DNA of 64,000 bases from Propioniciclava flava (GCF_004126535.1 NZ_PPCV01000003.1:1-64000); one strand, 5' to 3'. Shown: positions 47,723 to 58,350, counted from the first letter of the stretch. Numbers and translations: made by a program. Notes: a model not told the origin generated them from the letters alone.

Positions 47723-48627
47723 GCGCGCAGCGCCGCATATGGCGGGCAGGGCGGCCGGTGAACCTCATGCAGTCCTGGTCGACGTGGCGCCGGGGGACGG
47801 GCGACCCGTCCTATCGCGTCGACGCCGGGGCACACTGGCGCGCGCTGGGGACCCCTACTGGTGCGGCAACCCTGCGCGCTCAGGTCGTCGGGGAGGAGGT
47901 CGTCGCCGACGCCTGGGGGCCGGGCGCGGAGTGGGCCTTGGCGGAGCTACCGCGCATGTTGGGGGCCGAGGACGACCCGAGCGATTTCGCGCCGCAGCAC
48001 CCGGTGCTCGCGGCCGCCTGGCGAGCCCACCAGCATGCGAGGATCGGGCGCGGCGGGGTGGTGTGGGCGGCGGCCGTCCCCGCGGTACTGGAGCAGAAGG
48101 TCACCGGGCAGGAGGCGTTCACCGGCTACCGGCGTCTCCTGCGCCGCTTCGGGGAACCCGCCCCGGGGCCTGGCGCTGACCACGATCTGCGCCTTCCACC
48201 GACCCCTGAACAGATCCGGGCCATCGCCTCGTGGGAGTGGCTGCGCTTGCCCGTGGACGCTGCCCGCTCGGACACCATCCAGCGGATCGCGCGCGTCGCC
48301 CCCTCTCTCGAACGCACGCTCGAGGAGCCTGCCACGACCGCCGATCAGCGGCTTCGCAGCATTCCTGGGGTGGGCGCCTGGACGTCGGCGGAGATCCGTC
48401 AGCGGTCGCACGGCGATCCGGACGCCGTGAGCGTGGGTGACTTCCACGTCGCCCGCTCCATCACCTACGCCCTGATCGGCGAGGAGCGCGACGACGCCGT
48501 CATGCTGGAGATCCTGGCCCCCTATGCGGGACACCGGTATCGCGTCCAGCGACTGCTGGAACTGGCCCGGGTCGGGCACCCGCGTCGCGGCGCTCGCATG
48601 GCGCCGCGACGGCACCTGCCCGGCTAA
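47719..48627 (+). CDS. DNA-3-methyladenine glycosylase II-like protein (HhH-GPD)
   Basis: The 302-residue protein belongs to the AlkA-type helix-hairpin-helix glycosylases: AVPAVLEQKVTGQEAFTGY near residue 115, the hairpin LRSIPGVGAWTSAEI, and the catalytic Asp in SVGDFHVARS near 238. It removes alkylated bases in base excision repair. No iron-sulfur cysteines are seen at the C-terminus. GTG start overlaps the TSUP stop, so the two are cotranscribed although no functional link is apparent. Confidence 0.85.
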   Translation: MSAQRRIWRAGRPVNLMQSWSTWRRGTGDPSYRVDAGAHWRALGTPTGAATLRAQVVGEEVVADAWGPGAEWALAELPRMLGAEDDPSDFAPQHPVLAAAWRAHQHARIGRGGVVWAAAVPAVLEQKVTGQEAFTGYRRLLRRFGEPAPGPGADHDLRLPPTPEQIRAIASWEWLRLPVDAARSDTIQRIARVAPSLERTLEEPATTADQRLRSIPGVGAWTSAEIRQRSHGDPDAVSVGDFHVARSITYALIGEERDDAVMLEILAPYAGHRYRVQRLLELARVGHPRRGARMAPRRHLPG

Positions 48628-48692
48628 CGACGACCCTCCTTCGCGCATCACGCCGGCATGGAACCTCCGCAGCGAAAACACCCGGGAACGGG

Positions 48693-48732
48693 GAGGCGGC
48701 CCGCCGGATCAGGTGATCCGGCGGGCCGCCTC
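48693..48732. terminator. Convergent terminator of the glycosylase and DUF4870 genes
   Basis: A perfect 19-bp stem (48693-48711 with 48714-48732) with a two-base loop lies between the convergent genes. Confidence 0.85.
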
Positions 48733-48748
48733 CGCTCAGGTGAGCGGC

Positions 48749-49303
48749 TCAGCTCAGGATGCGGAACTGCCAGGGGTAGGAGTAGGGGACGCCGTTCCAG
48801 GCCTTCACCGCGCCATAGACGCCCAAGACGATCGCGCCCAGGGCGCCAAGGATCACCATGGGGATACCGATGATGGCGAGCACAACGGTGAAGTTCAAGA
48901 TCCAGCCGACGACGCTGAAGATGGCCATCGTGAGCGAGAAGTTGAAGGCGCCCGCCGCCGCGTTACGCACGAACGGGGAGGAGTCCTTCTTCACCAGCCA
49001 CACGATGAGCGGGCCCAGGAAGGTGAGCCACCCGGCGGACACGATCGCGGCGATCGGGGCCGACAGGTGGGCCAGCATCGCCCAGAGCCGGTCGTCGCCA
49101 TCAGGCGCCTGCGCGTAAGGGCTGCGGCCACTCTGGGAGGCGTACTGGTTGAGCGGGGCCGCGGCGTACGGGTTGGTGTAGGGATTGTCAGAGCGGGAAC
49201 CGACCCCGGCATCGGGGAACGGCGGGGGCGCGTCCATCGGGTTCGCCCATGGAGTGCTGCCCTGCGGAGTGGTGGGCTGGTTGTGGGCATTCGGATCGGT
49301 CAT
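48749..49303 (-). CDS. DUF4870 membrane protein
   Basis: A 184-residue protein: a Pro/Asn/Gln-rich cytoplasmic head of about 75 residues (NPYTNPYAA repeats), then the DUF4870 core with WAMLAHLSAPIA, GPLIVWLVKKDSSPFVRNAA and a final pair of helices ending PYSYPWQFRIL. The head resembles those of many actinobacterial membrane proteins of unknown function. ATG 49303 starts the family sequence; the longer frame has no support. Confidence 0.85.
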   Translation of the reverse strand: MTDPNAHNQPTTPQGSTPWANPMDAPPPFPDAGVGSRSDNPYTNPYAAAPLNQYASQSGRSPYAQAPDGDDRLWAMLAHLSAPIAAIVSAGWLTFLGPLIVWLVKKDSSPFVRNAAAGAFNFSLTMAIFSVVGWILNFTVVLAIIGIPMVILGALGAIVLGVYGAVKAWNGVPYSYPWQFRILS

Positions 49304-49405
49304 GACTCCAGCATGCGTGGTAACCAGGCCGCTGCCTAGGGGATTCGGGGCGATGTCAGGGGACGGTGGGGGCGAACCCGGCGCCCGGCGCACACCCCGT
49401 GAGGG

Positions 49406-50101
<696 letters not shown>

Positions 50102-50263
50102 TCAGGTGACGCACCGCACGTTGCCAGTGATCCTGAGAGGACGTCAAAGGAAACCTGATGAATCCTCATGTAGAACTTGAGACTCTCCGCCTCCGTTGAG
50201 GCTGCGGCGAGACGCCGCGCGAGACCGCTCACAGCCACCGTTGCGGAACCCGGGCCAGACCGC

Positions 50264-50545
50264 TCAGCTCTGGTTGTAGAAGGAGCCCGTCAGATGCTCC
50301 ACGTCATCGATCGCCGTCACGCCAGGGGGCGCGAGGACGAGGACGTAGGCGCTGACCCGGTCGATGTTGCCCTGCAGCCCGAAGACCAACCCGGAGACGA
50401 AGTCGACCAGCCGGTGCATGGGCTCGGCGTCCATCGCGGTCAAGTCCAGCACCACGACGTCACCTGCGCGGAAGTGCTCACCGACCGCCCGGGACTCGCG
50501 ATAGGACGTCGGATGGAACACGACGATGTTGCGGGGCTGCGTCAT
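50264..50545 (-). CDS. sepF: Stand-alone SepF-domain protein
   Basis: The 93-residue product is the SepF core: NIVVFHPTSYRESRAVGEHFRAG, VVVLDLTAMDAEPMHRLVDF, and FGLQGNIDRVSAYVLVLAP. The N-terminal amphipathic helix that tethers SepF to the membrane and the linker are absent, and no ftsZ or dcw genes are near, so it is likely an extra, soluble SepF paralogue that modulates the division ring. ATG 50545 follows GGAGAGGAGG. Confidence 0.85.
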   Translation of the reverse strand: MTQPRNIVVFHPTSYRESRAVGEHFRAGDVVVLDLTAMDAEPMHRLVDFVSGLVFGLQGNIDRVSAYVLVLAPPGVTAIDDVEHLTGSFYNQS

Positions 50546-50673
50546 CACGGGCCTCCTCTCCTGGTGCAGTCTCCCAGATCGGCCACGCCGACGGAGGGTA
50601 ACCACACCCGGCGTGGGGCGCCAACGTCGTGAAATGCGCGCCACTGACGGCCCCGAGGAGGGAAAATGGTCAC

Positions 50674-53600
50674 ATGGAAGCTCCCTCTACGGCCGCCATC
50701 AACCTTCGACTCGCTCTGCTCGGGCAGCCCCTCGTGGATGCCGACGACTTGGCTAACGACCGCACGATCGCGCCGCTGCTAGCGCGCCAACGTGAGATGT
50801 CGCGCCGCCTGTCGGAGCGCCTCAGCCCCGTCGATCAACGGATTCAGTCGTTCCTCGACGACTTCCTGGCGGGCACGTCGGCCTCCCCGCAGCTCCCCCG
50901 CCGCACTCTGGTGCTGGATCAGCCCGGCATGGCCCGCGAACTGTCCCTCCCGGTCCACGGGGACGCCTTCAGTTCCGAACTGCTCTCCAGCTACCGCCTG
51001 CTCAACGGCGTCCTGCACAACCCCGCGAACGACCGGCGCACCACCGCGGGTGTCTTCCACCTCGCCGAGGGTGGCCTCCCGATCCCCGACGAGAAGATCG
51101 CCGTCGACCGCGACGTAGCCGCCCGCATCTTCGCCGCCGCCTTCGAGGCGCCCGCCGACGCGCTGCGCCTGCCGTGGTCCTCCGACGCCGAACACCCCGC
51201 GGAGTGTTTTGTTTCGCTGTTGCTGCGCCCGACCGTCGTTCCCGACGTCGCTGGCGTCACCACGGAGAAGAGCCTGGAGGTCCGCTTCATCGTGCCGGGC
51301 GGCATGGTGGCCAACCTCGACTTCGTCGAGTCGATCTTCGGCAACGCGGGCGACCCGTACCTTCCCGAGAACGACTCCTCGCTGGACCCGGAGCACTGGA
51401 CGGGTCACACCGGCCTGGTCGTCTTGGCCCCGCACCTGACCAAGCTCACCAAGAAGGCGCTGGGCATGCCCCACGTCAGCGAGGCCACCGAGCGGCAGAA
51501 GCGCGACGGGCAGTGCTGGACGACCGAGGACGAGCGCTACAACGGCGGCCAGGCGTTCAAGCTGTGCCTGCGCGACGCCCGGGGCGTCATCGCAACCGTC
51601 ATCGCCGACAACTACTTCGGCTACTGCAAGAAGGAGGTCAAGACCCAGATCTCCTACGCGGCGAACCTGTACGGCAACGCCGAGGAGGAGCACGCCGGTG
51701 GTGCCGTCGTGTTCCCCGCCTACAACCTGGGAACCGATTGGGTCGATGACCGGACGCCGGAGGGCTACGACGTCGCCGACGTGGTGGCGCGCGACCCCGA
51801 GGCCTTCGACCTGCAGCCGCAGGGTCATGCCATCGTGCGCGCCTGGCCGCACATCACGATCGTCCCGCGTGGGGCGTCCTTCTCGATGCGTGAGCAGACC
51901 ATCACCTGGGCGACCACCGAAGGCACCGCCAGCATCACGCTGCTGGCCGACCACACCTACATGCTGCCCAACGGGTACCGCGTCCACGCCAAGCACCGCG
52001 AGACCGACCGCCGCCAGTGGCACCTCATCGGCACCACGCCGACGCCGACGCACTGCCACAAGCCCGCGACGGTGTCCGGCGGCGGCAAGTCCGAGATCAG
52101 CAAGTCGATCCTGGACGCCTTCGTGTTCGGGACGGTCTACACCGCCGACTTCGAGGCGGACATGGATCAGGTCCAGTCCCTCATCGACGGCGACTACTCC
52201 CACCGCTTCGCCAAGGCGGAGCGCAACGGCGTCGACCACCGCGGCATCTTGTCCCCGGAGCGTTCGCTGGGGTCGGTCATCAAGCTGTTCACCCCGTCCA
52301 GCCGCTTCAGCGAAGGCCACAACGCCTACCTGGCGACGCTGCCCGAACACATCAAGGAACTGCTGTTCACCGTGAAGCGGTTCTACAAGCCGGAGTGGGG
52401 CACCCAGTGGCGTGAGCACTTCAGCGTCATGATGCTGAATGGCCGCGAAGGCAACGAGGTGCGCCTCGACGGCGCTGAGATCGTCGCCAACTATCTGCGC
52501 GTCGGGTTCGAGGCCGATGGCTCCTGGCGTCTGTTCAGCCTGCGCCCCGACTTCTCTGCCGCCGCGAAGGTCCAGTCGGAGGACGACATCACTGCGTCCA
52601 CGGTCGTTCCCGGCGGGGATCTGCCCGAGGCGGACGTGCCGCGCGACCTGTCGCGCAAGGTCGTGGCCAACTGCGAACGCCTGCTGTTCCAGCGTCCTGA
52701 CGACGCCATTCACCGCGGCTACGACAAGCAGACCGAGAAGGACATGGCCCGTCCGGGCACGTTCATCTCGAACTTCGAGCCGCTGACGCACGCCGACGCG
52801 CGCGCCATGGTCGAGGACGTGCAGGCCCAGTCGGAGTTCACCGAGCCGATGGCCGACCTCATCGAGCGCGCGGCGTCGCTGCCCGATGGCACCTCCCCGG
52901 AATACTTCGCCTGCTCGGCCGAGCCGCGGATCGTCAACGGCAAGCGGTCGAAGAACCCGCGCTACCTGCAGGTACGCCCCGACCTGTCGAACCCCGAAGC
53001 CACCGCGGCAGCCGACGTCGCCTTGCACCTGCTGCGTCGGGTGCCCCTGTCGGAGCAGTGCCTGGCACCCGTCGACATCGTGGCGGCCGGGCGACGCAAC
53101 AACGCCGCCGAGCCGGGCGTCCCACCGCTGTGCACCTACAACCCGCTGCACTACATGGAACTGCCGGAACTGTTCATGGAGTTCATCAGTTCCATGACCG
53201 GGAAGTCCCCCTCGACGACGGGCGCCGGATCCGAGGGCGCCATGACGAAGGGGCCGTTCAACGCGCTGCCGGCGATCTACGACCTCAACGCCGCGTTCCT
53301 CAGCTTCGCGCTGACCGGCTACGACGGCTGGCTGTCCTCCGCGGGCACCATCGGGCCGACGATGCGGATCGACCACGACTTCTCGTTGCTGGTCCCCGAA
53401 ATCTTCTCCCGCATGTCCCCGGCCGAGCGTGACGCCCGTTCCCTCATCGAGAACGGGTACCTGGAGCGGATGGTCGACTTCGAGCACAACGGTGAAACCG
53501 TGCTGGCCAGCCGGCTCGGCTACCGCATGAACGAGGCCTTCACGACGCAGTTCTTCGGCCGGATCTTCCTCCACCCCGACGTCGTGTTCACCGCGCCGAT

Positions 53601-54066
53601 GCTCAAGCCGGAACTGCAAGACATGGACACGTTCGCCGAGTCGATGGCCGTCATCGTGAAGACTCACCAGCGCGTCGCCCAGGCCTACTTCGACGACGGC
53701 ACCATCTCGGCGGCCATCCCGCCGCTGAAGGGCCTGCTGGAGATCATGGCCACCGGCTCGACTGCCGAGGGGCTCACCCTCGACGACGCCGCGTTCCGTG
53801 ACCAGTTCACGCGCGAATCGGTCCTCGCTTCCGACTGGTATGCCGCCCGCCTCGACGCCAAGCGCGACGAGGATCTGGCCCACCAGGAGCGCAGCGCGCA
53901 CGACCTGCGGCATTTCCTGGGCCAGGACGCCAACTGTGAGGCCGCCAAACGCCTCGGCCTGGCCGAGCGGCTCTCCGAACTGGATGCGTCCATCGAGGCG
54001 TTGGGCAGCCCGGAGTACCGCGCCTCGCTGGTCGGCACGATCGGACGCCAGCCCTTGACACACTGA
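50674..54066 (+). CDS. PPi-type phosphoenolpyruvate carboxykinase
   Basis: This 1130-residue protein matches in size and character the PPi-dependent PEPCK found in Propionibacterium and Entamoeba, which interconverts oxaloacetate plus PPi with PEP plus Pi and CO2. A P-loop-like VSGGGKSEISKSI lies near residue 470 and long conserved Asp/Glu/Lys-rich blocks surround it (DNYFGYCKKEVKTQI, RTRP- free region, then AGRRNNAAEPGVPPLC). Family assignment is from memory of that enzyme, not a search. It fits a PPi-based, propionate-type metabolism. GGAGGG is placed before ATG 50674. A short hairpin (54076-54091) follows the stop. Confidence 0.75.
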   Translation: MEAPSTAAINLRLALLGQPLVDADDLANDRTIAPLLARQREMSRRLSERLSPVDQRIQSFLDDFLAGTSASPQLPRRTLVLDQPGMARELSLPVHGDAFSSELLSSYRLLNGVLHNPANDRRTTAGVFHLAEGGLPIPDEKIAVDRDVAARIFAAAFEAPADALRLPWSSDAEHPAECFVSLLLRPTVVPDVAGVTTEKSLEVRFIVPGGMVANLDFVESIFGNAGDPYLPENDSSLDPEHWTGHTGLVVLAPHLTKLTKKALGMPHVSEATERQKRDGQCWTTEDERYNGGQAFKLCLRDARGVIATVIADNYFGYCKKEVKTQISYAANLYGNAEEEHAGGAVVFPAYNLGTDWVDDRTPEGYDVADVVARDPEAFDLQPQGHAIVRAWPHITIVPRGASFSMREQTITWATTEGTASITLLADHTYMLPNGYRVHAKHRETDRRQWHLIGTTPTPTHCHKPATVSGGGKSEISKSILDAFVFGTVYTADFEADMDQVQSLIDGDYSHRFAKAERNGVDHRGILSPERSLGSVIKLFTPSSRFSEGHNAYLATLPEHIKELLFTVKRFYKPEWGTQWREHFSVMMLNGREGNEVRLDGAEIVANYLRVGFEADGSWRLFSLRPDFSAAAKVQSEDDITASTVVPGGDLPEADVPRDLSRKVVANCERLLFQRPDDAIHRGYDKQTEKDMARPGTFISNFEPLTHADARAMVEDVQAQSEFTEPMADLIERAASLPDGTSPEYFACSAEPRIVNGKRSKNPRYLQVRPDLSNPEATAAADVALHLLRRVPLSEQCLAPVDIVAAGRRNNAAEPGVPPLCTYNPLHYMELPELFMEFISSMTGKSPSTTGAGSEGAMTKGPFNALPAIYDLNAAFLSFALTGYDGWLSSAGTIGPTMRIDHDFSLLVPEIFSRMSPAERDARSLIENGYLERMVDFEHNGETVLASRLGYRMNEAFTTQFFGRIFLHPDVVFTAPMLKPELQDMDTFAESMAVIVKTHQRVAQAYFDDGTISAAIPPLKGLLEIMATGSTAEGLTLDDAAFRDQFTRESVLASDWYAARLDAKRDEDLAHQERSAHDLRHFLGQDANCEAAKRLGLAERLSELDASIEALGSPEYRASLVGTIGRQPLTH

Positions 54067-54322
54067 CGCACGGCGGGGCTCGCACGCGAGCCGTTCCCCC
54101 GCGTCCCGTGTTTCCCCTCGTCGCCCGCGGTGCTGGAGCCTCCCTCCGGCCCGCGGGCGTCGGCGTCCCCGACCCTGCGCCCGCGCTCCTTGGCCGGGCG
54201 GCGGGGCTCGCTGCCCGGATCAGACGTTCCCTGGCCGGGCCCTCCCCCTCCCCTTGACCGCCATGACGGCTGAGTAGGCTGGCCGTGGCGACCCCGGGAT
54301 CTCCCGGGGAGAGGAATGTGGC

Positions 54323-56053
54323 ATGGATCGGTTCGGGAAACGTTCGACGCGAGCACTCGCAGGCGTCATCGTCATCGGTGTGCTGGCCCTCACCGGATGC
54401 GGGTCCGACCCCATCACCACGGGCACGCGACCACACGCGGGAGAAGCCCCCGCAGGGGCCACCTTCGACCGGACACCGATCCCGCTCACCCAGATCCCCG
54501 GCTACACCCCACCGGGACGCACCGACGACGGACGCGCGACGCGTCCGCTGCTGGGCACCTCCGGGGAGATCTCCTGGCAGGTGTTCAACCAGGATTCCAT
54601 CCCTCTCACCGACTACAGCGCCCCGCAGCCCGTCTCATGGGGTGACCCGTCGGATTACACCTCGATCCCCGGCGTCTTGGCGTGGCGCGGCAACAACGCC
54701 CGCACTGCCCCGACCTACGGCCAGGCAAACCTCACCGAGAAGAAGATGAGCATCGCCTGGACGCACGACATCGGCGCGGTGGCAGCCGAGGGCAGCTACT
54801 TCCCCGGTGCCGGGTGGACCGGCCAACCCCTGCTGGTGAACTGGCCCCAGGCCACGAAGGCCGCGATGGGCCTCAGCGCCGCCCAGACCGCCGACCCGTC
54901 CTTCACCGAGGTGATCTACCCGGTATTCGACGGCCACGTCTACCGACTTGATCTGGCGACCGGGCAGGAGACGAAGCCGCCCATGGAGGGCCAGTGGGGG
55001 TTCAAGGGCACCGGCTCGATCGATCCCCGCGGTTATCCGCTGCTGTACGCCGGTCAGGGTCTCAACCAGGACGGCGCCCGCAGCGGCCCCTTCGAGTACC
55101 GGATCTTTGACCTGATCCAGAACAAGCAGGTCGCCCACATCAGCGGCACCGACGAGGTTTCTGGACGCAAGGATCCGACCGGCTGGGGCGCGTTCGACTC
55201 CTCCGCGCTCGTGGACGCCCACACCGACACGCTCGTGGAGCCCGGCGAGAACGGGGTCATCTACCAGGCCAAGCTGAACGCGTCCTTCGACCCGGCTGCA
55301 AAGACGGTGAGCGTCGACCCGTCCATCACCAAGATGACCTACCGGCACCCGTATGCGTTCCAGTACGGCATCGAGAGTTCCACCTCCGCGTGGAAGAACC
55401 TGATGTACGCCGGGGACAACGACGGGAACCTCATCTGCTGGGACGCCACCACCTTGCAGATCGTGTGGGCCCGTCAACTCTCGTTCGGCAACGACTCCGA
55501 CACCACGCCGACCCTCGGCGTCGAGAACGGCCGCCCGTACTTGTACACGGGCACATCCGTGGCGGAGTCCGGCGTCCAGAGGCAAGGGCAAGTCGCGCAC
55601 CTGGTGAAGGTGGACGGCTTGACCGGCGATGTCGTCTGGGACCACACCGTCCCGACCATGTTCGACTTCCACGTCAAGGGCGGCGTGCTGGCCACGTCGT
55701 TGCTCGGCAAGGGCGAGGTCGGCGATCTCGTGTTCTACAACGTTGGCCGCACCACGGCTCCCTCCGAGGGCACGCTGCTGGCCTTGGATCGGGTCACCGG
55801 GGCGGTGGCCTGGTCGCGCAGCCTCAGCAAATACTCGTGGAGTTCACCGGTGCTCGTCTCGGGGACCGATGGCCACCAGTACGGCGTCTTCGGGGATTCC
55901 GACGGGGTGCTGCATCTGTTCAATCCGGTCGACGGGCGCGACTACTCGACGCTGTCGCTGGGCAAGAACATCGAGGCGTCGGTGGCGGTCTACAACAACA
56001 TGCTGGTCGTCGCCTCGTACAACCAGAAGATCTACGGCATCAAGCTGAGCTGA
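54323..56053 (+). CDS. PQQ-like beta-propeller lipoprotein (paralogue 1)
   Basis: A 576-residue lipoprotein: signal with lipobox VLALTGC (Cys 29), then a propeller of YxxDxxTG-like blades (VYRLDLATGQETK near 205, LLALDRVTGAVAW near 490, HLFNPVDGRDYS). It shares PGAGWTGQPLL, GWGAFDSSA and NLMYAGDNDGNL-type blocks with the paralogue at 60375. No catalytic residues for a PQQ enzyme were recognised, so it probably binds or scaffolds at the cell surface. Its stop is one base before the next gene, suggesting an operon with that membrane protein. Confidence 0.85.
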   Translation: MDRFGKRSTRALAGVIVIGVLALTGCGSDPITTGTRPHAGEAPAGATFDRTPIPLTQIPGYTPPGRTDDGRATRPLLGTSGEISWQVFNQDSIPLTDYSAPQPVSWGDPSDYTSIPGVLAWRGNNARTAPTYGQANLTEKKMSIAWTHDIGAVAAEGSYFPGAGWTGQPLLVNWPQATKAAMGLSAAQTADPSFTEVIYPVFDGHVYRLDLATGQETKPPMEGQWGFKGTGSIDPRGYPLLYAGQGLNQDGARSGPFEYRIFDLIQNKQVAHISGTDEVSGRKDPTGWGAFDSSALVDAHTDTLVEPGENGVIYQAKLNASFDPAAKTVSVDPSITKMTYRHPYAFQYGIESSTSAWKNLMYAGDNDGNLICWDATTLQIVWARQLSFGNDSDTTPTLGVENGRPYLYTGTSVAESGVQRQGQVAHLVKVDGLTGDVVWDHTVPTMFDFHVKGGVLATSLLGKGEVGDLVFYNVGRTTAPSEGTLLALDRVTGAVAWSRSLSKYSWSSPVLVSGTDGHQYGVFGDSDGVLHLFNPVDGRDYSTLSLGKNIEASVAVYNNMLVVASYNQKIYGIKLS

Positions 56054-56054
56054 G

Positions 56055-57248
56055 ATGGATACCACGATGATCGGAACGCTCCTGGCTGGCGTCGTCGCGC
56101 TGCTCGTCAGCGCACTGTGCGCCGCGCTGCTCCCCCGCGCTGGGGCCTTCGGGCGGCGCATCGCCGGCGCCTGCCTCCCCCTGGGGCTCGCGTGCGGGCT
56201 CGCGACGCTGGCGGCGTCCGGGGCTGCCACCACCTTGTCGCTGATCCTGCCGGGGCTCACGGTGATCGCCGCGCTCATCGAGATCCTCGGATCGTTGCTG
56301 GGGGTGCACCGCTTCTGGCGGCTGCTGGGCAGCGGCATGGTTCTGGTGGGCGGCATGGTGGCCGAGTGGCGTCGCGGCGACATGTTCGCGACGCAAGCCC
56401 TCTTGGTGGGGGTCACCGCCGTCGCCGCCTTCGCCATCATCGTGTTCGCCACGCGGGCGGGGCAACGCTCCGGCGCCCCTCGGACGCCCTCCGCAGTGGC
56501 CCTGCTCGGCGCTTTCGTCATCCTCGTGATCGCGGCGGGGATCCCCAACCCCGGCCTGAGTTCGCTGACCGTGGTTGCTGCGGCGGCGATCCTTCCGGCC
56601 CTGGTGTGGCCCCCGTCCGACCCTGACGAGCACGTGCTGGCCCCCTCCCTCGCCGCGGTCGCCGTCGCGATCGGGATCTACGGGTGGATCACCAACGCGT
56701 CCCCGGCCATGGTCTTGGCCCCGCTGGCCGTCATCGCCCTGGATGTCATCTGGACTCTGGTCCGGCGCCTCGCTACACCCTCGGGGCGGGCCCGCCTGGG
56801 CGCCGCGGGTAGCCGGTGGCGTGGGGCGGACGCCTGGGGCGTGCCCGCCGACGACCTGGTCGTCCAGCGTGCCGCGGCGGCCACGTCCGGGGTGGAGGCC
56901 ACCGCGTGGCTGCTGGGGGCCAGCGCTGTCGCGAGCATCGTCTCCCTGGCGGCCTGGCGGCTGACGCTGCCATGGGTCATGGCCGCGTTGGCGGTCGGTG
57001 TCGTGGCGGCTGGCTGGCTGGTGTTCCAACTCGCTTTGGCCGGGTTGTCGCGAGGCACCACGATGGCGTGGCTCTGCGGGCTGACCGCGCTGGGGTTGCT
57101 TATCGCGGCCCTCACCCATCTGGTGGATGGACGCCTCATCGCCGTCTCGGTTCCCCTCGGCGCGCTCGCCGCTGTCTGGCTGGCCTCGCTGGGTGTGTGG
57201 TCCCGGTTGCCGCGCACCCCACGCGTTGCGTCCTCGTCGGTGGCCTGA
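56055..57248 (+). CDS. Polytopic membrane protein of unknown function
   Basis: A 397-residue protein with some 11 hydrophobic segments, alanine- and glycine-rich, including a mid-protein soluble loop with AWGVPADDLVVQRAAAAT. No transporter or glycosyltransferase motif is recognised. It follows the lipoprotein gene with one base between, so they are expressed together, which hints that the lipoprotein works with this membrane protein. The genes beyond it are on the other strand. Confidence 0.65.
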   Translation: MDTTMIGTLLAGVVALLVSALCAALLPRAGAFGRRIAGACLPLGLACGLATLAASGAATTLSLILPGLTVIAALIEILGSLLGVHRFWRLLGSGMVLVGGMVAEWRRGDMFATQALLVGVTAVAAFAIIVFATRAGQRSGAPRTPSAVALLGAFVILVIAAGIPNPGLSSLTVVAAAAILPALVWPPSDPDEHVLAPSLAAVAVAIGIYGWITNASPAMVLAPLAVIALDVIWTLVRRLATPSGRARLGAAGSRWRGADAWGVPADDLVVQRAAAATSGVEATAWLLGASAVASIVSLAAWRLTLPWVMAALAVGVVAAGWLVFQLALAGLSRGTTMAWLCGLTALGLLIAALTHLVDGRLIAVSVPLGALAAVWLASLGVWSRLPRTPRVASSSVA

Positions 57249-57297
57249 GGTGGCCGAGGGGTCTGCGGCCTGAACCGGACGGCCCCGCGGCTGCCGT

Positions 57298-57609
57298 CTA
57301 CCAGCCCGCCAGCCGGGTAAGGGCCGCGGCGACCGCCCCCACCAGCACGACGACCACATACGGGGCCTTCAGCCACAGGGCGATCCCGGCGGCGAGCAGG
57401 GCTGCCAGGCGCGCGTCCACCACAAGCGTGGTTCCGGTCACCGCCGTGTTGACCACCACGAGCGAGGTCAGCAGGCCCACGGTCATGCCTGCGCTGACCG
57501 TGCTCACCCACGGCTGCTCCAGCACGGTCTCCGGCACCAGGTGACCCGACAGTTTGGTCAGGTAGGCGATCGCGCAAGCGCCCAGCACCCACAGCCACAT
57601 CTCACTCAT
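57298..57609 (-). CDS. azlD: AzlD-family branched-chain amino acid exporter subunit
   Basis: The 103-residue protein has three to four helices and the AzlD pattern: CAIAYLTKLSGHLVP, then MTVGLLTSLVV and LAAGIALWLKAPYVVVVL. It pairs with the upstream AzlC to form a branched-chain amino acid or related exporter. GGGGAGCG lies before ATG 57609. AzlC and AzlD are usually overlapping; here about 50 bases separate them. Confidence 0.88.
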   Translation of the reverse strand: MSEMWLWVLGACAIAYLTKLSGHLVPETVLEQPWVSTVSAGMTVGLLTSLVVVNTAVTGTTLVVDARLAALLAAGIALWLKAPYVVVVLVGAVAAALTRLAGW

Positions 57610-57660
57610 GGTCGCTCCCCACGGCCTGCAATGGGCGGACGCCGCGCGTCGATGCGGCGC

Positions 57661-58350
57661 TCATCGGGCGCTACGATGCTGGAGGACGGCGAGTGCCCCG
57701 GACACCCCTGCGGCGATGATGATCGGGATACCCGCCGGGACGACGGGGGCCGCGATCAGGGTCACAAAAGCGGAGGCGACGGCAATGGTCCGCGCATCAC
57801 GCCCGACCAGGCGGGGCCACAACAGCCCCAGGAAGGCCGCCACTGCGGCGCCGTCGAGCCCCCAGGCGGTCGGCTCGCCGATCCGTTCTCCCAGCATCGC
57901 GCCGACCAACGTGAACAGGTTCCACAACAGCCACACCCCCACCCCGGCCGTCCAGAACCCGCGACGTTGCTCCTGGGCGTCGGGCTGGGCGAGGGCTGTG
58001 GCGGTGGATTCGTCGATGGTGAGGTGGGCCATCAGCGGGCGAGTTGTCCGCGACGGCCGCAGCAGCGCGGTGATCTGGACCCCGTAGACGGCGTTGCGGA
58101 CGCCGAGCAGGCTGGCCGCCAGGGTCGCCGCGCCCAGCGTCCCGCCGCCGGACATAACCCCGATGAACGCGAACTGTGAGCCGCCGGTGAACATGAGCGC
58201 GCTCAGCGCGCAGGCCTGCCAGACGCTGAGACCGGCAGCAACCCCCAGCGCACCGAACGAGATGCCGTACAGCCCGACGGCGACCGCGATCGAGACGCCC
58301 ATTTTGACCGCAGGCGTCCACCAGGAGCGGTACGCGCGCGGTAAGGACAC
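57661..58350 (-). CDS. azlC: AzlC-family branched-chain amino acid exporter
   Basis: A 229-residue membrane protein with the AzlC core: YGISFGALGVAAGLSVWQAC, MFTGGSQFAFIG, and RNAVYGVQI, followed by helices ending QHRSAR. It exports branched-chain amino acids or analogues with AzlD. It is downstream of tusA on the same strand but separated by a strong hairpin, so it is probably mainly transcribed on its own. Confidence 0.88.
   Translation of the reverse strand: MSLPRAYRSWWTPAVKMGVSIAVAVGLYGISFGALGVAAGLSVWQACALSALMFTGGSQFAFIGVMSGGGTLGAATLAASLLGVRNAVYGVQITALLRPSRTTRPLMAHLTIDESTATALAQPDAQEQRRGFWTAGVGVWLLWNLFTLVGAMLGERIGEPTAWGLDGAAVAAFLGLLWPRLVGRDARTIAVASAFVTLIAAPVVPAGIPIIIAAGVSGALAVLQHRSAR

Noticed and set aside
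50779-54063. 1094-codon open frame on the minus strand
   Set aside because: It is fully antisense to the PPi-PEPCK gene; GC-rich third positions keep antisense frames open, and its composition (runs of R, G, H, V) lacks domain-like sequence.
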